This document shows, piece by piece, positions 6,874 to 14,088 of a stretch of DNA of 15,473 bases. Both the position numbers and the translations under genes were made by a program. The number at the start of each line of letters is the position of its first letter. Within the stretch, counting starts at the first letter, position 1. The DNA is from Acidimicrobiia bacterium (GTDB taxonomy: Bacteria; Actinomycetota; Acidimicrobiia; Spongiisociales; SHLN01). The notes below the pieces were generated by a model. That model did not search any database. It was not told the origin of the DNA and was given only the letters and a program-made list of their open reading frames with translations. The stretch is from contig SHLN01000032.1 in assembly GCA_004283105.1 (NCBI GenBank), positions 1 to 15,473 on the forward strand, read 5' to 3'.

Positions 6874-7731
6874 TTGCGTTGGCGCAAAGTTGAGGGGCCG
6901 ACACATGTAGAAGACCGCAGGCGCAGGGGTGCAGCCGCCGGTGGAGCCGCCGTTGGAGGTCTCGGCATTCTGGGACTGTTGGCGGCATTGTTGTTCGGAG
7001 GAGGTGGCGGTGGCGGCTTCGACGTCAACGACATCTTCGGCCAGTTGTCGACCCAGCAGGCCCCCGCAGGCGAAGACCTGTCGACCGCGCCCGATCCGGA
7101 CGCCGAGCTCGTCGACTTCATGACGTTCCTGGACGTCGACATTCAGGAGACGTGGACTCAGGTCTTCGCATCTGCCAACCGGACGTACAACCCGGCCACA
7201 TTCGTGTTGTTCACCGGTCAGACACAGTCGGCATGCGGCGGAGCCACTGCCGCAATCGGACCGCACTACTGCAGCCTGGACAGCAACGTCTACCTGGACC
7301 TCGAGTTCTTCTCGACCCTCCAGCAGCGGTTCGGGGCGGCGGGCGACTTCGCCCAGGCCTACGTGGTGGCCCACGAGTATGCCCACCACGTCCAGAACGA
7401 ATTGGGCGTGATGCCACAGGTTCAGCAGCTGCAGCGGACGGCAAGCACCGAGGACCGCAACGAGCTTTCGGTGCGACAGGAGTTGCAGGCCGATTGCCTG
7501 GCGGGCGTGTGGGCGCACAGTGCCGCTGCCAATCTCGAGCCGGGCGATATTGAGGAAGCCTTGACGGCCGCAGCCGCGGTTGGTGACGACCGGGTCCAGC
7601 AGACGACCCAGGGCTATGTCAATCCCCATACGTTCACGCACGGGACGTCGGCCCAGCGGGTGAAGTGGTTCAACCGGGGCTTCGAGTCTGGCGATCCCAA
7701 CCAGTGTGACACGTTCAGCGGAGGGATCTAG
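6874..7731 (+). CDS. Neutral zinc metallopeptidase, YpfJ family, membrane-anchored
   Basis: A 285-residue YpfJ-type (PF04228) zinc metallopeptidase. The start is TTG 6874-6876, preceded by a perfect AGGAGG (6861-6866) at 7-nt spacing. This yields the family-typical N-terminus MRWRKVEG...VEDRRRR, followed by one Gly/Ala/Leu-rich transmembrane segment (about 19-41) and a Gly run. The catalytic HEYAHH (HExxH) lies at 167-172, and LQADCLAG, a candidate third-ligand motif, at 204-211. Cys121 and Cys133 in QSACGGATAAIGPHYCSLD could form a disulfide, consistent with an extracytoplasmic catalytic domain. Substrate unknown for the family. The gene is divergent from DUF302 and its 3' end overlaps the first codons of aat. 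Confidence 0.93.
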   Translation: MRWRKVEGPTHVEDRRRRGAAAGGAAVGGLGILGLLAALLFGGGGGGGFDVNDIFGQLSTQQAPAGEDLSTAPDPDAELVDFMTFLDVDIQETWTQVFASANRTYNPATFVLFTGQTQSACGGATAAIGPHYCSLDSNVYLDLEFFSTLQQRFGAAGDFAQAYVVAHEYAHHVQNELGVMPQVQQLQRTASTEDRNELSVRQELQADCLAGVWAHSAAANLEPGDIEEALTAAAAVGDDRVQQTTQGYVNPHTFTHGTSAQRVKWFNRGFESGDPNQCDTFSGGI

Positions 7732-8395
7732 GACGCCGGTAGAGCCCCCAGCCTCTCCATGGGTGTTTCCTCCGGTTGACGAGGCCGATGAGGGGGGACT
7801 GCTCGGCCTCGGGGCGGATCTCGAGCCGGGCACACTGGTGGCGGCCTATCGCTCGGGCATCTTTCCGATGCCGATCGGTCCAGACGACACCATCGGATGG
7901 TGGTCGCCGGATCCGCGGGCCATCGTCCCGCTCGATGGCCTCTACGTCTCCCGGTCGCTGCGGCGGTCACTCCGGAAGTACGACGTCTCGTTCGACACGG
8001 ATTTCGCCGGAGTACTTGCCGGCTGTGCCGACCCGGCCCGACCGCTCGGCTGGATAACTGAGGAAATGCAGGCGGCCTACCGGCGGCTCTTCGAGCACGG
8101 CTGGGCGCACAGTGTCGAAGTGTGGGATCGAGCTGGAGCGCTGGTTGGAGGTCTGTACGGGGTGGGGATCGGAGGTCTGTTCGCCGGCGAGTCGATGTTC
8201 CATCGCGCCCGTGACACCTCCAAGGTCGCCATGGTCCGTCTGGTCGACAAGCTTCGGGACGATGGCGCCACCATCTTCGATGTTCAATGGCAGACCTCCC
8301 ACCTCGAGTCGCTCGGAGCGATCGAGATCGCCCGGTCGGAGTACATGGCTCGCCTGGCCGGCGCCATGGCGGCGCCCGATCGGTGGTCGACCTAG
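7706..8395 (+). CDS. aat: Leucyl/phenylalanyl-tRNA--protein transferase
   Basis: A 229-residue cytoplasmic L/F-tRNA-protein transferase. It adds Leu or Phe to N-terminal Arg/Lys of proteins, making N-degrons for ClpS/ClpAP-type proteolysis. Family hallmarks: GLLGLGADLEPGTLVAAYRSGIFPMP (31-56), IGWWSPDPRAIVPL (63-76), the long block GGLYGVGIGGLFAGESMFHRARDTSKVAM (148-176), and FDVQWQTSHLESLGAIEI (191-208). The GTG start at 7706 overlaps the metallopeptidase end by 26 nt and has no clear Shine-Dalgarno; its PPASPWVFPP leader resembles actinobacterial Aat N-termini. A second in-frame GTG (7763) would remove the first 19 residues. Family assignment is secure; the exact start is not. Confidence 0.93.
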   Translation: MTRSAEGSRTPVEPPASPWVFPPVDEADEGGLLGLGADLEPGTLVAAYRSGIFPMPIGPDDTIGWWSPDPRAIVPLDGLYVSRSLRRSLRKYDVSFDTDFAGVLAGCADPARPLGWITEEMQAAYRRLFEHGWAHSVEVWDRAGALVGGLYGVGIGGLFAGESMFHRARDTSKVAMVRLVDKLRDDGATIFDVQWQTSHLESLGAIEIARSEYMARLAGAMAAPDRWST

Positions 8396-8429
8396 GGGCG
8401 GTGCTGCGAGGAAGGTTGCCAACCCAGCC

Positions 8430-9692
8430 CTACGGTGGGGTTCCGCTCGTCGTGTAGACGTGGCCCAGCTTGCTCGTCCACCGGTTGTCGCCGTTCGAAA
8501 GCAGCTCGTAGACCCACCCGGCCCCGTGGCGGACGACACCATGGTCGTGTCGACAGAGGGGAGCGAGGTTCGGCGTGACGGTCGGCCCGCCCTCGCCGTA
8601 TGGCTGGCAGTGATCGATGTCGCAGTCGGTGGCCGGCATGCGACAGCCGGGGAAGATGCAGCGAGGGTCCCGGGCCTCCACCTCGCGGCGTTGGTCCCTC
8701 GTGGGCCGCCGGCGGGTGATGCCGTTGTGGACGACCCGGCCGGTGTCCGGGTCGGTGATCGTGTAGCGCCACTCGGCCCTGGTCTCTTGCTCGGCTACCT
8801 GACGGGCGATGTCGGCAATGACCGGCCCGTATCCGGCGAGATCCCCGGCCTGGTTGTCGAGCCTGGTCAGCGTGGTCAGATCCACGTGGATGTCGATCGA
8901 GCCCCTGCGACCCGGAGGCTGATTGGAGGATCCGTCGAGGAGGTCGAGGAGTACGTCGGCCCGCAGCTGATCCATAGTGCGGGTCTCGGTGGCCGATCGC
9001 AGGCTCCGGGCGAGGTGGTTGATCCGGTCGGTGATGGTGGCAACCCGGCTCGGCGGGAGGTCGAAACCGAAGAGGTTGGTGGTGCCGTCAGTAGTGGGCT
9101 CGCTCACCACTCGTCGGTTATCGATGGCCGCCCGGTAGCGATCGGTGGCTTGCTCGGGGTCGGCATCGATAGCCAGCCTCCGGATTCGGGCGCTGAGCTG
9201 GCCGGTGGTGAGCCGGGGCGCCTCGTCGATGATCCGATCGACAATGTCGTGGGCAGTGGAGATCGGCAGGTGGCTGGTGGCATAGACGATGGTGCGAGCC
9301 CGGCGGGGGTCGATCGCCCCGCCGGCGAGGAGTTGCCAGACCCGGGGGAGACGCGTGCGGAGGTCGAGGGCGAAGCTGAGTTCGCTGTCGGCGGCTCTCC
9401 GAGTGAGCTGCAGGGCGGCGCGGATCTCGGCGGCGGCCGACTCGGCGGCCAAGAGGGGATCGTCGTCGAGGTCGTCAATCGAGTCGGAAACGGCGGCCAT
9501 GGCCCCGTAGGCGTGGGCGGAGTAGTGCGACGCCATTCTTTGATGGGCACGGAGTACCACGACCCGGTCGTGTCCCGACAGGTCGTCGAGGTTGATCCGC
9601 GACAGGTAGACGCCGAGCGTCCATCCGGGCTCAATGTCGTCCAGCCCGTCGAGTGTGCCGGGGGCCCAGGTCGAAATGTCGCTCTCGAACAT
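8430..9692 (-). CDS. DUF222 / 13E12-type HNH endonuclease, LexA-box controlled
   Basis: A 420-residue protein of the DUF222-HNH (13E12 repeat) family, common in multiple copies in actinobacteria. The N-terminal two thirds is the helical DUF222 domain (about 20-300). The C-terminus is an HNH nuclease: RDPRCIFPGCRMPATDCDIDH (341-361) with Cys345, Cys350 and the DxDH His361, then TPNLAPLCRHDH (373-384) with Asn375, Cys380 and His384. The nuclease looks intact. The physiological role of the family is not established. The frame is open upstream to an earlier ATG, but ATG 9692 is chosen: it has TAAGAT 7 nt upstream (leaderless) and lies inside a perfect LexA box. Members in Mycobacterium tuberculosis are known LexA-regulated genes. 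It converges on aat with 34 nt between stops. Confidence 0.92.
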   Translation of the reverse strand: MFESDISTWAPGTLDGLDDIEPGWTLGVYLSRINLDDLSGHDRVVVLRAHQRMASHYSAHAYGAMAAVSDSIDDLDDDPLLAAESAAAEIRAALQLTRRAADSELSFALDLRTRLPRVWQLLAGGAIDPRRARTIVYATSHLPISTAHDIVDRIIDEAPRLTTGQLSARIRRLAIDADPEQATDRYRAAIDNRRVVSEPTTDGTTNLFGFDLPPSRVATITDRINHLARSLRSATETRTMDQLRADVLLDLLDGSSNQPPGRRGSIDIHVDLTTLTRLDNQAGDLAGYGPVIADIARQVAEQETRAEWRYTITDPDTGRVVHNGITRRRPTRDQRREVEARDPRCIFPGCRMPATDCDIDHCQPYGEGGPTVTPNLAPLCRHDHGVVRHGAGWVYELLSNGDNRWTSKLGHVYTTSGTPP

Positions 9693-9700
9693 ATGTTCGA
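9685..9700. promoter_or_regulatory. Perfect LexA/SOS box over the start codon of the HNH gene
   Basis: TCGAACATATGTTCGA is a perfect 16-bp palindrome and matches the mycobacterial LexA consensus TCGAAC-N4-GTTCGA at every defined position. The ATG of the HNH gene (9690-9692) lies within it, and its outer base overlaps the -10 TAAGAT. Bound LexA would cover the transcription start, so the gene should be induced by DNA damage. Confidence 0.85.
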
Positions 9701-9705
9701 TCTTA
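9700..9705 (-). promoter_or_regulatory. -10 hexamer of the HNH gene (leaderless)
   Basis: TAAGAT on the minus strand matches TATAAT at 4 of 6 positions and ends 7 nt before the ATG at 9692. The LexA box begins at its last base. No clear -35 is seen. Confidence 0.45.
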
Positions 9706-9781
9706 TCATGCCCCTGAGACACGAACTAGACCCGTGTTCGCCCGCGGTCCGACATCGAGCGGTGAGATCTGGTAGAAACGA

Positions 9782-9801
9782 ACCTGACAGGTGAGTCAGG
9801 T
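9782..9801. promoter_or_regulatory. Palindromic operator candidate for the TetR-family repressor
   Basis: ACCTGAC-AGGTGA-GTCAGGT is a perfect inverted repeat with 7-bp arms and a 6-bp centre, 22 nt upstream of the regulator's start. A TAGAAA -10-like hexamer (9773-9778) lies just before it, so the transcription start would fall inside the palindrome. Size and place fit autorepression by a TetR dimer. Confidence 0.65.
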
Positions 9802-9822
9802 CTCAACTTGGGAGCGTATTTG

Positions 9823-10440
9823 GTGGAAGCGCAGGCACCACGGGACTATGAGCCGGTCACCGATCGCGGGCGCGCCACCAAGGAGAACATCCTCGCCGCA
9901 GCAGAAGTCGTCTTCGGTGAGTCCAGCTACGACGGCGCTTCGATATCCGAAATCACTCGCCGGGCCGGGGTCGCTCAGGGCACCTTCTATCAGTACTTCC
10001 CGGACAAGCGGGCGGCCTTCGTCGAGCTCGTCCATCAGCTCAACCACGCCCTGCGACGAACCATCGCCAGAGCCATCGCCGAAGCCCCCGATCGGCTGAC
10101 GGCAGAACGGATCGGATTCACCACCTTCTTCGAGTACGTTCGCCATCACCGCTCCCTCTATCGCATCATCCGTGAGTCCGAGTTTGTCGACATCGACACC
10201 TACCGCTGGCACTACACGGTCCTCTCCGAGGGCTACATCCAGGGCCTCAAGCAGGCCCAGGCCGACGGCGAGATTCGGGATGAAATCTCACCCGACACCC
10301 TGGCGTGGATCCTGATGGGAATAGCCGAAGCAGCCGGAGCTCGTTGGGTGCTGTGGGAAGAAACCACCCCGCCCGACTCGGTCGTCGACGAACTCATGGC
10401 CTTCATTCACAGCGCCCTGGCGCCACCGGTGGCGTTATGA
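9823..10440 (+). CDS. TetR/AcrR family transcriptional regulator
   Basis: A 205-residue repressor of normal TetR length. The N-terminal DNA-binding domain (about 18-65) is classical: RATKENILAAAEVVFGE, then ASISEITRRAGVAQGTFYQYFPDKRAAF, where the GTFYQYF helix is the recognition element. The rest (about 70-200) is an all-helical ligand and dimer domain, including FEYVRHHRSLYRIIRESEF (103-121). I chose GTG 9823 because GGGAG (9810-9814) lies 8 nt upstream; a TTG at 9808 is possible. The stop overlaps the next ATG (ATGA), so the regulator heads an operon of acyl-thioester enzymes. By context it likely senses an acyl-CoA or carboxylic acid handled by that operon, and it probably binds the palindrome at 9782-9801. 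Confidence 0.93.
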   Translation: MEAQAPRDYEPVTDRGRATKENILAAAEVVFGESSYDGASISEITRRAGVAQGTFYQYFPDKRAAFVELVHQLNHALRRTIARAIAEAPDRLTAERIGFTTFFEYVRHHRSLYRIIRESEFVDIDTYRWHYTVLSEGYIQGLKQAQADGEIRDEISPDTLAWILMGIAEAAGARWVLWEETTPPDSVVDELMAFIHSALAPPVAL

Positions 10441-11480
10441 GCGAAAACTTCACAATGGGCATCGTCGCGACCGGTCACTTTCTTCCAGAGACCTACATGA
10501 CCGGCGAGGAGATCGCCGAGGCGAGCGGCATGCCCGAGTGGGTGGTGAAGGACAAGCTTGGTATTTCTCGAAAGCACGTCACCGACCCGGAGATCCATCC
10601 AAACGAGATGGGTGTCCTCGCTGCCAAGCAGGCAATCGCCAACGCCGGGATCGACCCGATGGAGATCGACGTCGTTTTGTGCACGACAGAGGAGTGGAAG
10701 GAATACAACCTGTGGACGGCCGGGATCGACCTCGCCTGGGAGGTCGGAGCCCGCAACGCCTGGGGCATGGACATGCACATGCGCTGCGCGACCACCGTCG
10801 CTGCGCTCAAGCTGGCCAAGAGCCTCATGCGTGAGGACGATTCCATCAACACCGTCCTGATCGCCGGCGGCTACACGATTGCCGACTTCATCGACTTCAC
10901 CAACCACAGAACCTCGTTCTTGTTCAACATCGGGGCCGGCGGCGGCGCCGTGATCGTCAAGCGTGACTGGCCCGATAACCACGTGCTCGGCACCCACCTC
11001 TTGTCGGATGGCTCGATGAGCAGGCACGTGCTGGTGCCGGCCAGCGGAACCAAGCGGTTTCCGAGCGACGAGGCCGTCGCCGCTGGCGCCTTCAAGTTCG
11101 ACCTCCTGGAACCCGAGGCCATGAAGGGCCGGCTCAACGAGGTCTCGATGAGCAACTGGCTCTTCTGCATCGACGAGGCGCTCGCCAAGTCCGGGGTCAA
11201 GGAGGACGGATCGCCGTACGGGCGGGAGGACATCGACTACGTCAACATCCTTCTCATCAAGCCGTCCGCCCACAAACAGCTACTCGACGAGCTCGGCAAG
11301 ACCGAGGATCAGGCCGCCTACCTAGGCCATATCGGCCATATCGGCGAGCAAGACACCATCATCTCGATGATCGAAGGCGAAAAGCAGGGCAAGCTCAAAC
11401 CGGGTGATCTCATGGTCATGGTGGGAGCCGGCATCGGGTACGTCTGGAGCGCCGGAATCGTCAAATGGGGCCCGGAATGA
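10437..11480 (+). CDS. KAS III-like (FabH-type) condensing enzyme or acyltransferase
   Basis: A 347-residue thiolase-fold protein of the 3-oxoacyl-ACP synthase III / HMG-CoA synthase-like group. N-terminal half: MGIVATGHFLPE (7-18), then LCTTEEWKEY (81-90) and the nucleophile loop MDMHMRCATTVAALKLA with Cys117 (111-127). C-terminal half: the active-site histidine in LLIKPSAHKQLLDELG (His279), followed by YLGHIGHIGEQDT (295-307) where FabH has the GNT loop with catalytic Asn. That Asn is not evident; His298 or His301 stands near it. Ordinary decarboxylative condensation is therefore uncertain; acyl transfer or a Claisen step on another substrate is possible. The start ATG overlaps the TetR stop, and its own stop overlaps the ligase ATG. 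Confidence 0.85.
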   Translation: MSENFTMGIVATGHFLPETYMTGEEIAEASGMPEWVVKDKLGISRKHVTDPEIHPNEMGVLAAKQAIANAGIDPMEIDVVLCTTEEWKEYNLWTAGIDLAWEVGARNAWGMDMHMRCATTVAALKLAKSLMREDDSINTVLIAGGYTIADFIDFTNHRTSFLFNIGAGGGAVIVKRDWPDNHVLGTHLLSDGSMSRHVLVPASGTKRFPSDEAVAAGAFKFDLLEPEAMKGRLNEVSMSNWLFCIDEALAKSGVKEDGSPYGREDIDYVNILLIKPSAHKQLLDELGKTEDQAAYLGHIGHIGEQDTIISMIEGEKQGKLKPGDLMVMVGAGIGYVWSAGIVKWGPE

Positions 11481-13015
11481 GCTACTCCCAGTCCACATAT
11501 GTACCCGACTGGCTCGACAAGCGGGCGAAGCTGACGCCCGATCGGATCGGGCTGGTCGAGGGAGTCGGTGGAAGCGAGATCACGTTCCGGGATTGGAACG
11601 CACGAGTCAATCGCACGGCCAACTATCTCAGGTCGCTCGGCGTCCAGAAGGGCGATCGAGTCTCCGTCTACGCCTCCAACTGCGCGGAGTACCTCGACGT
11701 GTTCTGGGCTGCAGTGAAACTCGGATTCATCCTCCACAACCTCAACTGGCGGCTCACCGTTCACGAGCTCCGCCGTCTCGTCGCCGATGCCGAGCCGATC
11801 GTCCTCCTGTACGGCGAGGACTGGCGGGAGCAGGTCGACGAGCTTCGCCCGTCGTTCACCACCATCCGCGACGTCGTTGCCTTTGGGGGGGCGGGAGCAG
11901 ATGAGCGGTCGTTTGGTGAGCGTGAGGCGATGTCCGATACGCTCGACGGGCGTCCCGAACTCGAGATGGACGACATTCTCGGCATCTACTACACGGGCGG
12001 CACGACCGGCCTCCCGAAGGGTGCCATCCTCACCCACGGCAACCTCACGTGGAACTCGGTCAACACCACCACCTCGTGGGGCATCCACGGTGGTCACGTG
12101 GCTGCCCTCCAGCTTCCCTTCTTCCACATCGGTGGCCCGAACATCTTCATGGTTCCGCTCGTTCACACCGGCGGGACGACCATCCTCTGCTCGGCCTTCG
12201 ACCTCGACGAGACGTTCGAGCTCATCGACCGGGGCGCCGTCACCCATTACGTGGGCGTCCCGACGATGTATCAGATGCTGCAGGCCGATCCCCGCTGGGC
12301 GCAGACCGATTTCTCCAAGCTCGACCTCGTGATCTCCGGCGGTGCCCCGTGTCCGCTTCCGATCATGGAGAAGTTCTGGGACAAGGGGATCGACTTCAAG
12401 ATGGGCTACGGGCTCACCGAGGCGGCCGGCAACAACTTCTGGCTTCCTCCCGAGCGTGTCCGGGACAAGACCACGTCGGTGGGTTACCCGCTGTTTCACA
12501 TCGACATGAAGGTCGTCGACGAGACCGGTAAGGAGGTCGGTCCCAACGAGACCGGTGAGCTGCTCATCAAAGGACCGCACGTCACGCCCGGCTACTGGAA
12601 CCAGCCCGAGGCAACCGCCGACACGATCAAGGACGGCTGGCTGTGGACCGGCGATCTGGCGGTCCGCGACGATGAGGGCTTCTTCACCATCAAGGGCAGA
12701 TCGAAGGACATGTTCATCTCGGGTGGCGAGAACGTGTATCCGGCCGAGGTCGAGTCGGTGATGCTCGCCTACGAGGGCGTGACCGAAGCCGCCCTGGTGG
12801 GAATCCCCGATGAGAAGTGGGGGGAGATCGGCCGCGCCTTCCTCGTCGTCGACGAGGGGGGCGACTTCGACGATGAGGCGTTTCTCGGCTTCCTGGGTGA
12901 GCGGCTGGCGGAGTACAAGCTGCCTCGCAGCGTGATCGTGCTGGCCGAGCTCCCCAAGACGGTCATCGGCAAACTGGACAAGAAGGTAATGGCGGCCATG
13001 GAGGTAGCGGAATGA
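11477..13015 (+). CDS. AMP-forming acyl-CoA ligase (long/medium-chain or aromatic acid)
   Basis: A 512-residue member of the ANL superfamily of adenylating enzymes, normal length. Motifs in order: the P-loop YYTGGTTGLPKG (171-182), LPFFHIGG (213-220), GYGLTE (310-315), the WTGDL Asp393 hinge region, GRSKDMFISGGENVYPAEVE (407-426), and the C-terminal catalytic lysine Lys499 in PKTVIGKLDKK. It activates a carboxylic acid with ATP to acyl-AMP and then acyl-CoA; the pocket cannot be assigned to a chain length from sequence alone. ATG 11477 overlaps the previous stop as ATGA, and its stop overlaps the hydrolase ATG in the same way. It probably acts between uptake by the downstream transporter and the KAS III-like enzyme. 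Confidence 0.94.
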   Translation: MSYSQSTYVPDWLDKRAKLTPDRIGLVEGVGGSEITFRDWNARVNRTANYLRSLGVQKGDRVSVYASNCAEYLDVFWAAVKLGFILHNLNWRLTVHELRRLVADAEPIVLLYGEDWREQVDELRPSFTTIRDVVAFGGAGADERSFGEREAMSDTLDGRPELEMDDILGIYYTGGTTGLPKGAILTHGNLTWNSVNTTTSWGIHGGHVAALQLPFFHIGGPNIFMVPLVHTGGTTILCSAFDLDETFELIDRGAVTHYVGVPTMYQMLQADPRWAQTDFSKLDLVISGGAPCPLPIMEKFWDKGIDFKMGYGLTEAAGNNFWLPPERVRDKTTSVGYPLFHIDMKVVDETGKEVGPNETGELLIKGPHVTPGYWNQPEATADTIKDGWLWTGDLAVRDDEGFFTIKGRSKDMFISGGENVYPAEVESVMLAYEGVTEAALVGIPDEKWGEIGRAFLVVDEGGDFDDEAFLGFLGERLAEYKLPRSVIVLAELPKTVIGKLDKKVMAAMEVAE

Positions 13016-14077
13016 GCGTCCCAACGATGCCCGGGGTGACGGCCGAGCGCATCACAACCAGTCGGATCACCACCCGGGTGCTGTTCACCGGCCCGGAGGA
13101 CGGAGTGCCCGTCGTCTTCCTCCAGGGCAACATGTCCTCGGCCACGTGGTGGGAGGAGACGATGCTGGCTCTGCCGGCCGGGTACCGCGGTATCGCCCCC
13201 GATCTGCGGGGGTTCGGCGGGGCCGACCCCGAGGCGAAAGTCGACGCCACCCGGGGCATGGGCGACTACGTCGATGACGTGATGGCGCTGCTCGACCAGC
13301 TCGGTGTCGACCGCTTCCATCTCATCGGGATGAGCCTCGGCGGCAACGTGGCCTGGCACTTGATGGCCGACTATGGCGATCGCATCATGAGCGTGACCCA
13401 GTCCGGGCCCGGCTCGCCCTATGGCTTCTGTGGAACCCGTCTCGACGGGACACCGATCTACGACGACTTCGCGGGTTCCGGAGCCGGCCTTTCCAATCAG
13501 TTGCTCATCGAGCAACTCGTTGCCAAGAACGATGGGATCGACTCGCCCTTCACGGCCCGCAACGCCTTCCGGCTCCTGGTGTGGGGGCCCGGAGTAATCC
13601 CGGAACGGGAAGATGACTTTGTTGCCGCCTGTCTCGAGATGCAGCTCGGTGACCAGGCCTACCCGGGCGACTTCGTCGAATCGCCCAACTGGCCCGGCTT
13701 TGCTCCGGGCGTCTGGGGGTCGATCAACGCGCTCAGCCCCAAACACCTCAAGAATCCCGAGGCCATCCTGGCCGCCGACGCCAAGCCGCCGGTGTTGTGG
13801 GTGCGGGGTGATGGCGATTTGGCGGTGACCGATGGAGCAGCGAGCGATCCCGCCACCCAGGGCGCCATGGGGCGCAAGCCCGATTACCCCGGCCCCGAGG
13901 TCTACCCAGCCCCAGCCGATGATCAGTCAGACCCGGGCCTTTCTCGACCGCTACGCCGAGGCTGGCGGCAGCTACGAAGAGGTCGTGATCGAAGATTGCG
14001 GGCACGTGCCCAGCATGACCAAGCCAGAAGAGTTCAACCGGGTGTTCCACGCCCTTTTGGAAAAAGCAACCCTATGA
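13012..14077 (+). CDS. Alpha/beta hydrolase, with an apparent one-base frameshift near 13909
   Basis: An alpha/beta-hydrolase-fold protein, 354 residues if the frame is restored. Visible: VVFLQGNMSSATWW (34-47) as the oxyanion region, GYRGIAPDLRGFGGAD (57-72), the nucleophile elbow GMSLGGN with Ser108 (106-112), and VLWVRGDGDLAV with the acid Asp267 or Asp269 (261-272). The family-typical end, QPMISQTRAFLDRY..., with the catalytic His in EDCGHVP, lies in the +1 frame and stops at 14077. In the first frame the sequence after PEVYP (about 13908) turns into Arg-rich nonsense. Removing one base in about 13906-13912 joins the two. This is a mutation, a sequencing or assembly error, or less likely programmed frameshifting. 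If real, the truncated protein lacks its catalytic His and is inactive. The start overlaps the ligase stop (ATGA). Confidence 0.8.
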
Positions 14078-14088
14078 GGAGGAGACGG

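Noticed and set aside
8396..8429. GGTTGCCAACC between aat and the HNH gene as a shared terminator
   Set aside because: The stem is at most 4-5 bp with a tiny loop and no T-tract.
8112..9794. A 560-codon plus-strand frame opposite the HNH gene
   Set aside because: It is antisense to a well-supported HNH gene with conserved motifs, and its product shows no recognisable domain; long antisense frames are expected in GC-rich DNA.
11318..13024. A 568-codon minus-strand frame opposite the ligase
   Set aside because: Mirror frame of the acyl-CoA ligase; no ribosome site and no domain seen.
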